Counted from the stretch's first letter, positions 1 through 9,896 are shown. The stretch is DNA of 64,000 nucleotides from Odontesthes bonariensis (GCF_027942865.1 NC_134509.1:34212197-34276196); one strand, 5' to 3'. Made by a program: numbers and translations. The notes: generated by a model not told the origin, from the letters alone.

Positions 1-647
1 GAAGTTCATGGCTGATGGCAAAAGAGCCAGTTCTCACCCACTGAGTGCCGGGTTAACCAAGCAACACGTTTTCTGTGGCGGATCTGAGCGTCACCGTTGG
101 TAAATTTAACTTTAGATCTTGCACGCCTGATCTCATTTGCCACATTTCGAAGCATGACTTTTCAGTGAATGATTGTGAAAGACCATATCAGAAAGGTATG
201 GCACATTTTATACAACACATTATGTATACCTCAGAGCAACAGAGTGAATAGAAGGAATTATGTCCTTTGAGATATTAAAGTTATTCTCCACCTCTGAATA
301 AAAAAATTCCATCACAAACAAAAAATGAAAAACATTTAATGGACTCCCATTCTGAAATTGTGACTGCTGACACGAGTTAGGGTTGAAGGTATGAGTCAGC
401 TCATGATATTCATTATTCAGTTCCATTTTAAAGACTGAATCATTTATGTTTATTCCCTAGATGCAGTGAATGTCAGGTCTGTGTCTCTGTGTCAAAACCA
501 GACAGGTCCAAATAGCATATTGACAATTAAACCCCATTTACATCGTTTAAAAAGTCTTGTTATTGTTATGATGATTCACAAATTTTATTTTTGAAATGTT
601 CAAGAAAAGGTAACACAAAGCTCTTATGGATATCTTGTTTTTTTCAG
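1..647. other. Unannotated AT-rich DNA
   Basis: I see no supported gene or repeat here. The short open frames have no recognisable domain and no convincing splice borders. Confidence 0.5.
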
Positions 648-754
648 TCAAAAAATGGCACTTCTGCACATCAGTTCGATTACAGCCCTGCTTATAATGA
701 GACCAAATATAGTGTTACCTGGCAGGCAACCATGCATAAAATTAGAAATGTCAA
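648..754 (+). CDS. Candidate host exon (unrecognised)
   Basis: A T-rich tract ending in TTTTTTTCAG precedes this piece and GTAGGT follows it, so both borders look like splice sites. The frame entering at phase 0 is open for 35 codons and leaves two bases over. The predicted peptide contains FDYSPAYNETKYSVTWQAT, which has an Asn-Glu-Thr glycosylation-type sequon and ordinary composition, but I do not recognise the family. It could belong to the same gene as the terminal-looking exon at 3942, although the phases do not join directly, so another exon would be needed between them. An open frame of this length also occurs by chance, so this is a suggestion from splice signals only. Confidence 0.3.
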
Positions 755-2020
755 GTAGGTGTAATACAATTGTGAATGTAAACTATTTCCAGCCTTCTCT
801 ATAAAAGGTTAAGCCGGTTTTTGCCATGCATTTAAACAAGCTGCAGATATATTCAATAAAGACTAGAAGCAAAAGTGCGCTTTTATTAATAGGATTAAAA
901 CATTTGTGTGACCTTGGATGTTCTTTGCTGACTGATGTAAAGCGGAGATGAGAGTGTACCAGGTTGGCAAGGCATACCTCATATACTGAATGCATCAGCG
1001 TAAATAACATTTGCTCCCTCTGTGGCTCATCTAATGATGAGCAACTATTTGTTTAGAAACTCCGAGTCTGTGTTTCAGGACGGAAAGGGCAAAAAAAACT
1101 AAAGGTCAGCAGGATCTCCAGTTCTTCCTGAACACCTTCACACATCAGGACGAGTCTCAATCAAATCACAACTTGAGCAAGTTCACATGGACACATTTTG
1201 TTGCTTCTTTTCCATTGATGTCATTCTCGCGATAAAACTCGAACCGCTTGAATACCTTTATCTAATACTCTGCTCAGAGTTGAAGATCATCATTTAAAAA
1301 CCTCTAAAGAAACATTAATCCTATTGAAATATTTCCATTCCATGTCCTTCAAAGATACTCCTCTATGCTACACTACAGCTTGAAATGTCCACTTCAACTG
1401 CTCCCAATCAGCCCACCTGCATCCACTTGCCTGATTACTCGCATGAGCATGAAGATCTCAAGCCTTCCTCCACTCGATGCTAGATTCTCTGATTTGCAAG
1501 TTCAGTTTTATGCCTTAAGCCTAGTGAACGCCGTCTGATTTGCATCTATCCAAGATGAAAGATGACCAATTGGGTTAGTGTATATCAGGCTTAAGGCCCA
1601 AAACTCTACAATCTGGCACTGGGGTTAATCAGGCAAAACTGTCAGGTCACACATTCATGTACTGTGAAACACGGCTTATTTCATGGTGTATTCCAGCTGC
1701 CTTGAAACATTCTGGGATGCAGTCTCTTATCAAGAAGAAATATTCATGCTTTTCAGACTAAGGGTCTGGAATAAAAACAATCTTACAAGCTGCAAAATGG
1801 ATGAAATTAGCATTTATGAAAAGTTTCTGCTCGGTTTTAAACGGCAAAGTATTCAAAGAGGTATTTTGATGTTTCGAATGTCTTTCTTTTAATCGTCCGT
1901 GTTAGGAATTCTTGGGCTTTTAGACTTAACCACCTTCTGTGGATCATAGTCTTAACACAGCTTGAACAGTACATAGGCATTAATGCCATTTTTCTAAAGG
2001 GGTTGAGTCTTAAATGACAT
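755..2020. other. Unannotated DNA
   Basis: No supported gene. The 69-codon frame at 1683-1892 has no recognisable content. Confidence 0.5.
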
Positions 2021-2074
2021 TGTGAAATTCCTCAAGGCTCCATTCTGGGCCCTGTCCTGTTATCGTTATAAGTA
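2021..2074 (+). pseudogene. Scrap of LINE reverse transcriptase
   Basis: In one frame this reads CEIPQGSILGPVLLSL followed by a stop. The PQGSILGP core is the conserved block just before the catalytic YADD box in non-LTR reverse transcriptases of the L2/CR1 group. Nothing recognisable continues on either side, so this is a short relic. Confidence 0.6.
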
Positions 2075-2432
2075 GCCTTTTGGATACATTCTTAGAAAAT
2101 ATTTCCTTTGAAAACAATGCAAACCAAACATTTTGACAGTGGTTTCAGCGAACATTATAATGTGGATATTTACACTGCCTTACTTTTGCATCAGGTAGTG
2201 GGTCCAACTAACACATATAGTCACACGGTGTTGTTATATGGACGAGCTGCCCTAGGGAAAGTGAAAATAAAAGCGCAAAAGTGACGCAGTTTAAATATTC
2301 ACAATATAGCTCCTTTTCAAACCACTATAAAATATTTAGGTTTGAGTGGTTTTAAATGATGAAACATTAGCTCTTTTTCCGCCCTGAGGAGCTTTATGAT
2401 TTAGCTCGACCCTAAGGAAACCATCTGACTTA
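2075..2432. other. Unannotated DNA
   Basis: Nothing supported. Confidence 0.4.
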
Positions 2433-2951
2433 AGCTGGGCATACACTGTGTGATTTTTGGCCCGATGTCGACAAGATTTTCACTCGTGCGACTATTTTGG
2501 AGATCGGGCTGAGTTTTGGCTCAATCGTGCGTCTCGCATCGTGTAGTATACATGGGGTAACGACAAACGATTAAGCCCTCCCGACCACCTCCCGATCGAT
2601 CGGATGAAAATCAAACTTGTTTGAAATCCTGGTCGCCCCTCGTGAGGCTCTCGCACAGTTGAAGCAGCTGGACGAGCCGATTGACCTCATCCTGTCACAC
2701 TACGCATGCGCAAACATAGGCACGGAAGAGAAAATTGTCAACAGAAGAAGAAGAAGACAACAGAACAGCATGGCAGCAACCGGCGACCGAGTCCGACGTG
2801 TCGTGCAGTGTGAGCAGCCAGATCGCATCAGACCATCGGGTCGTACAGTGTGAGAACAGGAATCGTGAGCAGTGACGTTTTAACCCTTGCGATTCACTCG
2901 TACAGTATGAGCAGCAGCTGATTGAAAAAATCGCACAGTGTATGCCCAGCT
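2433..2951. mobile_element. MITE with ~26-bp terminal inverted repeats
   Basis: The left end AGCTGGGCATACACTGTG and the right end CACAGTGTATGCCCAGCT are exact inverted copies, and the match extends further into A/T-rich sequence. The 519-bp interior is richer in CpG than its surroundings and repeats motifs such as TCGTRCAGTGTGAGCAG in several degenerate forms. No transposase is encoded; the open frame at 2617-2853 has no domain I know. The flanks (CTTA on the left, GAAC on the right) give no clear target duplication, so the superfamily is not assigned. Confidence 0.75.
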
Positions 2952-3385
2952 GAACTGAGAGCGCCCTGATCCTTTTTCTTTACTGTAGATAAAACACTAA
3001 CTACTCATAAGTACCTCACAAAACCCCACTTAGAAAATAATTAGAATCGCTGCTTAAAGCTGCAACGCTGTTGTAAACGGCTTTGTTTAAGCTTCGTTGC
3101 ACAATTTATGCATAGGTAGGAACTGGAAGAGGGGCTGGACGGGCTTCAAATCATTACATCTAGGCTAATCGTTTTACACAACTGTGTCGGACCTACAAGA
3201 TGGATTTTATTCCATCTTTTTAAACATGAAAATTCATTGGTAGCTGCCGCGATGTGGAGAGAAAATCAACACATCTGACAAAAATTTAGGATTAATCAAA
3301 GACGATTTCTTACTGTAAGGGCAGTGTAAATCAAGTGTTTCAGGGGAACTTCTCTGTGAAATTAGTATTATTAGTAGTATTTTAT
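2952..3385. other. Unannotated DNA
   Basis: Nothing supported. Confidence 0.4.
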
Positions 3386-3671
3386 GAGCTCCATCGAGCT
3401 TAAATCCAGGCTGAAAACATTTCTATTTAGCTGTGCATATGACACCTGAAAGTATTTTATCTGCACTCTTCACTTTTTAATTACTTAATGATTATTTTAA
3501 TGGGTTTTAAATTTCTTTCTTTTTTAATTTCTTTCTTTTCTTTTCTTTTTTTTTTTTTATTCCTTTTTAATGGTTTTATTGTCTTCTTGTGATTTTATGT
3601 AGCTGTAAAGCACTTTGAATTGCCCTGTGTATGAATTGTGCTCTATAAATAAAATTGCCTTGCCTTGCCTT
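3386..3671 (+). mobile_element. 5'-truncated L2-type LINE, 3' end
   Basis: It opens with DNA matching the C-terminal coding end of the L2 copy at 45984 (AAATCCAGGCTGAAAACATT compares with AAATCCAGGTTAAAAACATT). It closes with an AATAAAATTG signal and repeats of GCCTTGCCTT. A short 3' tandem tail of this kind is typical of teleost L2 elements. The copy at 21412 ends in the same repeat on the other strand. Confidence 0.65.
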
Positions 3672-3941
3672 ATTTTAAAAGTAATTAGTAACTAAAGCTG
3701 TCAGATGAATAAAGGGAGGAGAGTACAATAGCTTCCTCTAGAATATAGTGAATTTCAAGGAGTTATGGTAAAAGCTTCTGTTAACATAGCTGACAGCTGT
3801 TACACTCTGTTATAGTTTGTTTGCTCAAAATTCCCCAAAAATCTCAAGTTAAACACTTTTTCAAAAGAAAATGTTATTCTTGAGGATAATGACCAAAGCC
3901 AGCTAATGCTTTCTTTTTGCTTCATACTCTGCTTCAACCAC

Positions 3942-4106
3942 CAGCTGCCACTGTTTGAAATCCCCCAAATCCTGCACACTGAGCTCTTTATCAGTCTGCA
4001 GACTGTGAAGCAGTACTCATTCTCTGCTCAGTTGAAACAGGCTGATTTGATTGCCATAGTCAATAACTTCCTCCCTAAGAGCAAGTTTCTGAAAAATGTG
4101 ATGTAA
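3942..4106 (+). CDS. Candidate host terminal exon (unrecognised)
   Basis: A pyrimidine-rich tract ending in CAACCACCAG leads into 54 open codons ending in TAA, and AATAAA sequences follow within about 25 bases. The peptide begins LPLFEIPQILHTELFISLQT and ends KSKFLKNVM. It looks like an ordinary amphipathic C-terminus, and I cannot name the protein. The acceptor, stop and polyadenylation signal together fit a last exon on the plus strand. If real, an upstream plus-strand gene ends here, just before the Tc1 insertion. A chance open frame is not excluded. Confidence 0.35.
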   Translation, partial: QLPLFEIPQILHTELFISLQTVKQYSFSAQLKQADLIAIVNNFLPKSKFLKNVM

Positions 4107-4214
4107 CGCAATGCAAGCAGAAATAAAAATAAAAAAAACGTGGCCCAGAGAGCAAATTACCATAGGTTTTTGGTTAAGATGTGTAATCTGGTTAATGGGT
4201 TTTGGAGCGCTATA

Positions 4215-4318
4215 CAGGTCCTTCTCAAAAAATTAGCATATTGTGATAAAGTTCATTATTTTCCATAATGTAATGATAAAAATTGAACTTTCATATATTT
4301 TAGATTCATTGCACACCA
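4215..4318 (+). repeat. Tc1 left terminal inverted repeat
   Basis: It pairs with 5722-5825 over about 100 bp with scattered mismatches. The outer transposase-site-like motif lies at 4223-4241 and its inner direct copy at 4396-4414. Confidence 0.85.
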
Positions 4319-4543
4319 AGTGAAATATTTCAGGTATTTTATTGTTTTAATACTGATGATTTTGGCATACAGCTCATGAAAACTCAAAATTCCTATCTCA
4401 AAAAATTAGCATATCATGAAAAGGTACTCTAAACAAGCTATTAACCTTATCATCTGAATCAACGAATTAACTCTAAACACCTGCAAAAGATTCCTGAGGC
4501 TTTCAAAAACTCCCAGCCTGGTTCATTACTCAAAACCGCAATC

Positions 4544-5548
4544 ATGGGTAAGACTGTCGACCTGACTGCTGTCCAGAAGGCCATCATTGGCACCCTCAAG
4601 CAAGAGGGTAAGACACAGAAAGAAATTTCTGAGCGAATAGGCTGTTCCCAGAGTGCTGTATCAAGGCACCTCAGTGGGAAGTCTGTGGGAAGGAAAAAGT
4701 GTGGCAGAAAACGCTGCACAACCAGAAGAGGGGACCGGACCCTGAGGAGGATTGTGGAGAAGGGCCGATTCCAGACCTTGGGAGACCTGCGTAAGCAGTG
4801 GACTGAGTCTGGAGTAGAAACATCCAGAGCCACCGTGCACAGGCGTGTGCAGGAAATGGGCCACAGGTGCCGCATTCCCCAGGTCAAGCCACTTTGGAAC
4901 CAGAAACAGCGGCAGAAGCGCCTGACCTGGGCTACAGAGAAGCAGCACTGGACTGTTGCTCAGTGGTCCAAAGTACTTTTTTCGGATGAAAGCAAATTTT
5001 GCATGTCATTCGGAAATCAAGGTGCCAGAGTCCGGAGGAAGACTGGGGAGAAGGAAATGCCAAAATGCCTGAAGTCCAGTGTCAAGTACCCACAGTCAGT
5101 GATGGTCTGGGGTGCCATGTCAGCTGCTGGTGTTGGTCCACTGTGTTTTATTAAGGGCAGGGTCAATGCAGCTAGCTATCAGGAGATTTTGGAGCACTTC
5201 ATGCTTCCATCTGCTGAAAAGCTTTATGGAGAAGAAGATTTCATTTTTCAGCACGACCTGGCACCTGCTCACAGTGCCAAAACCACTGGTAAATGGTTTA
5301 CTGACCATGGTATTACTGTGCTCAATTGGCCTGCCAACTCTCCTGACCTGAACCCCATAGAGAATCTGTGGGATATTGTGAAGAGGAAGTTGAGAGACAC
5401 CAGACCCAACACTGTGGCTGAGCTTAAGGCCGCTATCGAAGCATCCTGGGCCTCCATAACACCTCAGCAGGGCCACAGACTGATTGCCTCCATGCCACGC
5501 CGCATTGAAGCAGTCATTTCTGCAAAAGGATTCCCGACCAAGTATTGA
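4544..5548 (+). CDS. Tc1-family transposase, intact, DD34E
   Basis: This 334-residue protein cuts and rejoins the element's own ends at TA sites in the nucleus. Residues 1-110 hold the bipartite helix-turn-helix DNA-binding region (SERIGCSQSAVSRHL is the first recognition helix area), with a basic GRKKCGRKR stretch at 50-58 between the halves. The catalytic domain has Asp148 (LFSDESKF), Asp238 (FQHDLAPAHSA) and Glu273 (PDLNPIENLW). Exactly 34 residues separate Asp238 from Glu273, the DD34E spacing of Tc1. Length matches the usual 330-350 residues. The ATG at 4544 is chosen because MGKTxxLT is the common start of the family. There is no stop or frameshift. Minus-strand open frames at 4459-5566 are shadows of this gene. 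Confidence 0.95.
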   Translation: MGKTVDLTAVQKAIIGTLKQEGKTQKEISERIGCSQSAVSRHLSGKSVGRKKCGRKRCTTRRGDRTLRRIVEKGRFQTLGDLRKQWTESGVETSRATVHRRVQEMGHRCRIPQVKPLWNQKQRQKRLTWATEKQHWTVAQWSKVLFSDESKFCMSFGNQGARVRRKTGEKEMPKCLKSSVKYPQSVMVWGAMSAAGVGPLCFIKGRVNAASYQEILEHFMLPSAEKLYGEEDFIFQHDLAPAHSAKTTGKWFTDHGITVLNWPANSPDLNPIENLWDIVKRKLRDTRPNTVAELKAAIEASWASITPQQGHRLIASMPRRIEAVISAKGFPTKY

Positions 5549-5721
5549 GTGCATAACTGAACACAATTATTTGAAGGTTGACTTTTTTTGTATTAAAACC
5601 ACTTTTCTTTTATTGGTCGGATGAAATATGCTATTTTTTTTAGCTAGGGATTTTTGGTTTTTCTTTACTTTTTTGCCAAAATCATCAATGTTAAAACAAT
5701 AAAAGGCTTGAACTACTTCAG

Positions 5722-5825
5722 TTGTGTGTAATGAATCTAAAATATATGAAAGTCTAATGTTTATCAGTACGTTACAGAAAATAATGAACTTTATCACAAT
5801 ATGCTCATTTTTTTAGAAGGACCTG
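5722..5825 (-). repeat. Tc1 right terminal inverted repeat
   Basis: Inverted partner of 4215-4318. The outer site motif is at about 5799-5815 and the inner one at about 5626-5641. Confidence 0.85.
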
Positions 5826-5827
5826 TA

Positions 5828-6354
5828 GATTCACCCGTTTTGCCTGCGGTGTTATTGACACAATGACTGAAATGAGCCTTAAAAAGACACTGAAAGGCTG
5901 GTATTGTTATTCAAGTGACATATTGTCAGGTTTGGGGTGGCAGGACACGGATGCGGACTTCAAAGGTGTAAAAGCAAACTGGGTTTATTTTCAAACAAGG
6001 TTAACAAAAGGCCGGATGACAAAACTAAGATGTGAAAAATGGCTAAGACAAGGGAAAACAAAGAACATGGCTTGGTAAATCAAGAAATGACTGGGCTTGG
6101 TTAGTCGTGGCTTTGCGTGGCATGAATCGTGAAAAACAGAGAAAGGAATTCACAAATTGGGAACTGGGAGAGACTGGTGAATGAATGCAGCTGGGGACAA
6201 TGGACAGGTGAAGTGAATGAAACTAATGAGCAGAACATGGGGACTGAGGGAAAAACAATGGCAAAACTTAACTAAACTTAAAAACTAAGACCTGAAATAA
6301 CCTAAAACATGAAAACACAGAGCTAAAAACATGGGGAATACCCCATGAAACACT
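5828..6354. repeat. Probable interspersed repeat, no gene
   Basis: From about 5927 (TGTCAGGTTTGGGGTGGCAG) to 6345 the sequence is purine-rich, with runs such as AAACAAAGAACATGG, and resembles a dispersed teleost repeat. I cannot assign it to a class and no coding frame is convincing. Confidence 0.35.
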
Positions 6355-6362
6355 AACTACTC

Positions 6363-6519
6363 AGCTCTGCATTTAACATGATTCTTCCCACTCTGCTCCA
6401 GGACAAGCTCTCTGTGCTCTCCGTGCCCGACCACACCTGCAGGTGGATCACAGACTTCCTAACGGACCGGAGTCAGCGCGTGCGGCTGGGGAAGAGTGTC
6501 TCTGCAACTCGGACCTTAA
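6363..6519 (+). pseudogene. Rex1-like reverse transcriptase, piece 1
   Basis: The frame reads SAFNMILPTLLQDKLSVL, then a WITDFLTDRSQRVRLG block. This is the region after polymerase motif A in CR1/Rex1-type reverse transcriptases. It stops at the TTAA (6516-6519) used by the first insertion, and everything upstream of SAFN is absent. Confidence 0.75.
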
Positions 6520-6961
6520 AGCGATACAATGTAACTTCTCAAAAAGCCCACTCTGGAGCTCCCCCTACAGGCTTGGAGGTAATGTACGGTTACACTGTCG
6601 TAAATACAACACCCTTTCACTTTCACTATTCACGTTTGTTGACGAACCGGCGAGGAGTCAGAAGGTGCAAGCTATGTCGACCAAGAAGGTAAGAGTAATC
6701 AAATGTACCTGGGAGTGTGAGAGGGGTCTATTTGTTTTTGCGGTAGGTGTACCAGAAAGCAAGTCAAAGTACTTCCGCTCAGCTCCCGGCCGCCACCGGG
6801 CCGCCACCGGGCCGCTCCAGCAAAGTTACATAGCGCAGTTTTTCCAACTGAGACACCCGAAGGGCATAGAAGACAGGCCAATCGTAATATTAAAACTCAT
6901 TCTAGCCACACAATTTTTTTCAAGCTGTTATTTTAAAGTAGAAATGTTACATAGTATTGCT
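6520..6961. mobile_element. 442-bp TTAA-flanked MITE
   Basis: It is flanked by TTAA at 6516-6519 and 6962-6965. Its ends are inverted: AGCGATACAATGTAAC at the left and GTTACATAGTATTGCT at the right. Removing it and one TTAA restores the LINE frame exactly, which proves both boundaries. TTAA duplications are known for piggyBac and Kolobok elements. Because the ends begin AG rather than CCC or CAC, I favour Kolobok, as an inference. It contains a tandem GGCCGCCACC repeat near 6788 and no transposase. Confidence 0.88.
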
Positions 6962-7053
6962 TTAAGCACAGGATCTCCACAGGGCTGTGTACATTCACCT
7001 CTACTTTTCTCCCTGTATACTAACTGTTGCACCTCCAGCCATGACTTCGTTAA
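6962..7053 (+). pseudogene. Rex1-like reverse transcriptase, piece 2
   Basis: The frame reads STGSPQGCVHSPLLFSLYTN and then SSHDFVK. This is the block leading up to the catalytic ADD box, which follows after the next insertion at 9901. Confidence 0.8.
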
Positions 7054-7370
7054 AGGAACATTCCACCAGTGGAGACATGAATATGTATTGGAAGTGGGCC
7101 ATATATGTAGTAGAATAGTAGCATACATTTTTAATTTGGTGCCTTCTTGACCGAGAAAAGGCAGAAAATGACTTTTTTGTGCTTGTGGATTAAAGACAAC
7201 AATCCCCATAGTGCATTGCAGTGCTCAAGATCCGCAGGCCACTCCCCCGAGAGTATACAGCTCCACCCGACTCTACGCTACCAGAGAATGTCTAATGGAA
7301 GAGAAGTGCCACTCTTGGTAACTTCCGGTTTCTGAAATGGTGTCTCTGTCCATGTGAGGGCGCTCGCAGG

Positions 7371-7400
7371 CGAGTCCAGAATGAATGGGGGTCTATGGGG
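7371..7400 (+). repeat. 30-bp inverted repeat, left copy
   Basis: The exact reverse complement lies at 8589-8618. Motif: CGAGTCCAGAATGAATGGGG and ten further bases. The pair suggests that the 7.3-8.7 kb stretch inside the TTAA element has its own fold-back or nested origin. Confidence 0.8.
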
Positions 7401-8517
7401 GTTGCACCCTAAAAATCCACTTTTCTCAGGATATAATTTTTTGTCAAGTAATTTGAAAGTTGCATTCAAAAGGGGGGACTAAAAAAATACACTCGGCTGA
7501 ATATTGCATTTTTGAAGTTCACTTATCTGTTCTAAAAAGCCGTTCAAAAATGGTGATGACGTCACAGATTGCGTACGTTCTGCTTTACGGCAAGTTCTGA
7601 GTCACTGCAGAGCCAGTCTGGCAATTCAGCACGGTCGCCATGTACTATATATAGATACTTCTTTCCATAGCTCTGCCCTAGCCAACTTACGGTGGCAATA
7701 GCGAAAATTAAAACAAAGTTTAGACAAAGTTTATACCAACAGAGCTCAGTTTGAATGCATGGACACGTTCAGTGAGTTTGATTTTCTTAATAAAACAAAG
7801 GACTAATGAATAAATTGACTAAATAAGTAACACTTGTTGCATGTAGTATGCAAAATAATAACACAAACTTAAGATTCCAAAAGTAGGCCCTTGTTGTTAA
7901 ACATATATTTATTAATGTCCTAAAATAACCTATTTTACCTAACCTAATCTAACAAACCTAACTAACCCCCTAATCTATCTACTAAACCCCCCCTACTGCC
8001 ACTGCAATTTACAGTCAAGCTGCAGAATTCAGGCCATGAAGGAATGGCGGAATAAAAACGATTGTTTAATATTATTGAGCGGGACATTTACTGTACTTTT
8101 TAAGGTCGTAATACTAAACCATGTATATTGACACGTTGAACACACGAATAAGAGACTCAAATTCCATTTATACCCATGTACTTTCACAATACATATATAA
8201 CGATCTGAAAACAAAAGTGCCCGCAGGAAGAAATAAGTTACTATACACAAATATTAACTTAAATATTAATAGCGGGAAGGTCCTCCTTAAGATTCTGTTT
8301 CACATTCTATTCTGGACATCCACTGCTTTGGCTTCAGCTGCCATCAAGCGGGGTCTCTGGTCGTAATCAGTCGCATGTCCGTCACTGACCAATCAGCATT
8401 CATTAGCAGAATGCTAGCGTTTTATGGCCAACAACGACCCAAACTGAAAGAAATTGAAAGGACATAAATACTCATTAATTCGACTTTCAACCTATAATCT
8501 ATATTGAACTTGCCGAA

Positions 8518-8578
8518 TCTAGAATAAAAATAAAAACATGCGATGTTTCAACGACAAGCAGGTGAAATAAATATATTT
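8518..8578 (+). repeat. 61-bp inverted repeat arm (pair with 8809-8869)
   Basis: These 61 bases are repeated perfectly in reverse complement at 8809-8869. The 230-bp loop between the arms contains the AT microsatellite. Perfect identity implies recent formation, gene conversion, or an assembly artefact around the AT tract. Confidence 0.9.
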
Positions 8579-8714
8579 AGCCGTTTAGCCCCATAGACCC
8601 CCATTCATTCTGGACTCGCCCGCGATCACCCCCAGTGGAATTCTGGTGGGACTGCATACAATGGGGCTTACGGAGAGTGGCGAGGCTCTCCGTAGATGGG
8701 CTCTGACGCTACCT

Positions 8715-8718
<4 letters not shown>

Positions 8719-8803
<85 letters not shown>
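8719..8803. repeat. (AT)n microsatellite
   Basis: About 40 units of AT without interruption, with a smaller AT run at about 8870-8895. Confidence 0.98.
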
Positions 8804-8808
<5 letters not shown>

Positions 8809-9034
8809 AAATATATTTATTTCACCTGCTTGTCGTTGAAACATCGCATGTTTTTATTTTTATTCTAGATATATGTATATATATATATATATATAGTTAG
8901 CTGCAGCTCTCTGCCAGTCTAAAGCACTGGCACTGATCTGTGATAGGTCTGTTAGCGCATTAGGTCCAACCCACCTATGTGCGGTGTTGAAGGGTGGGAA
9001 CTAGGCTTGTAGTCTCAACAGAAATCCACCCCTC

Positions 9035-9097
9035 TTACACTTCCTCCTACAATGACGCAAAATGACGATTTTTGCGTTATTGTAGGAGGAAGTGTAA
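9035..9097. repeat. 28-bp perfect-type hairpin
   Basis: The left arm 9035-9062 and right arm 9070-9097 pair with one mismatch around a 7-base loop. The arms carry TTACACTTCCTCCTACAATG. Confidence 0.9.
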
Positions 9098-9367
9098 AGG
9101 CTCTAGCATGGTTGCTGCATCTGCTCGCGCGAGCGGTGTTGATGACGTCACGAGTTCGTGCCTGCCATAGGACCCTATATAGTGGCGCAAGTCGTTGCGC
9201 GAGTAGTTGCAATTTTCTCCGTCACAGAGGTGGCGCTGCTACGTGAAGGTTACCTCTACTCTACAACCACGAAAGTGGAGAAGAAAACAATGCCGCTGTC
9301 AAGAGCAAGAATACTGTAATTAATGGTACTGCTGCAGTTTTCAGATCATTTTAATTTTTTAATTCAG

Positions 9368-9643
9368 TCAATAGAGGTAAAGGTCTGAAGCCCCCGGCAT
9401 CAACAGAGTCTCTGCCCTCTTCTTTGCCTTCACGTATCTGTCCCGTAGCTTCTTCCACACATTCTTACAGAACTCTCCCTCTTTCCCCAAAGTTCTTCCC
9501 ATCTCTGTACAGCAGTTTTGGGAGTTTACGTGCTCCCTGTGCTGTTTCACTGCAGTTTCGTACAGCTGTCTGTACAAACGCACCTCCTCACTGAGCCTGG
9601 TCTCACATCGGTCCATCCGGTTCGTTGTGCTCGGCGCCGCCAA
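9368..9643 (-). pseudogene. MADF-domain (Myb/SANT-like) exon from a transposon
   Basis: An ATG-led frame of 91 residues reads (in part) RLSEEVRLYRQLYETA, and later NVWKKLRDRYVKAKKR. The pattern of E-V-R-x-Y-x-x-L-Y and K-x-L-R-D-R-Y-V-K-x-K is that of the MADF DNA-binding fold, about 80 residues here. MADF or Myb-like proteins are the accessory DNA-binding partner of PIF/Harbinger transposases and also occur in host regulators. It is transcribed away from the right end of the TTAA element, with a CpG-rich stretch upstream (9640-9780) that could be its promoter. The frame stops soon after the domain, without an obvious splice donor, so it is probably a truncated first exon. Confidence 0.6.
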
Positions 9644-9896
9644 GTTACAAAAATCGACTGGTGCACGACAACGCGCTGCGCCGTCTGTTCAAGGGAAGCG
9701 CCAGGCCTGAAATGTCATTTTGACGTCACGGTGCGACACCGCCGTGACAGACGCGGCAACCATGCTACCGCTTTAAAGAGGTGAATACGGATTTCTCCCG
9801 TCTCAGGGGGAAATGAGAGAGTGTTGCATGACCATTCAAAAGTATGACTGGGTTTCTAACAATGCAAAGCCTAATGCAAATGAGTGGAGTGTCCCT

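Larger units (their letters stand above)
4215..5825 (+). mobile_element. Complete Tc1-family transposon
   Basis: The element is 1611 bp and is flanked by TA on both sides (4213-4214 and 5826-5827), the target duplication of Tc1/mariner. Its ends are inverted copies beginning CAGGTCCTTCT. Each end also has an inner repeat of the motif TCTCAAAAAATTAGCATAT, giving the IR/DR layout of two transposase sites per end. The single gene inside is uninterrupted. The two terminal repeats differ at several positions, so the copy is not brand new, but nothing needed for movement is obviously lost. Confidence 0.93.
7054..9896. mobile_element. 2.8-kb TTAA-flanked DNA element
   Basis: It is flanked by TTAA at 7050-7053 and 9897-9900. 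The ends are inverted: AGGAACATTCCACCAGTGG at the left and AGTGGAGTGTCCCT at the right. Excision in silico rejoins the LINE frame as DFVKLIKFADD. The interior holds two inverted-repeat systems, an AT microsatellite, a strong hairpin and, on the minus strand near the right end, a MADF-type DNA-binding exon (9368-9643). No transposase catalytic domain is visible, so this is a deleted copy, and part of the interior may be further nested elements. Kolobok is the favoured superfamily by inference. Confidence 0.85.

Noticed and set aside
4459..5566. Several minus-strand open frames opposite the Tc1 gene
   Set aside because: They lie wholly inside the transposase gene in other frames and have no domain of their own.
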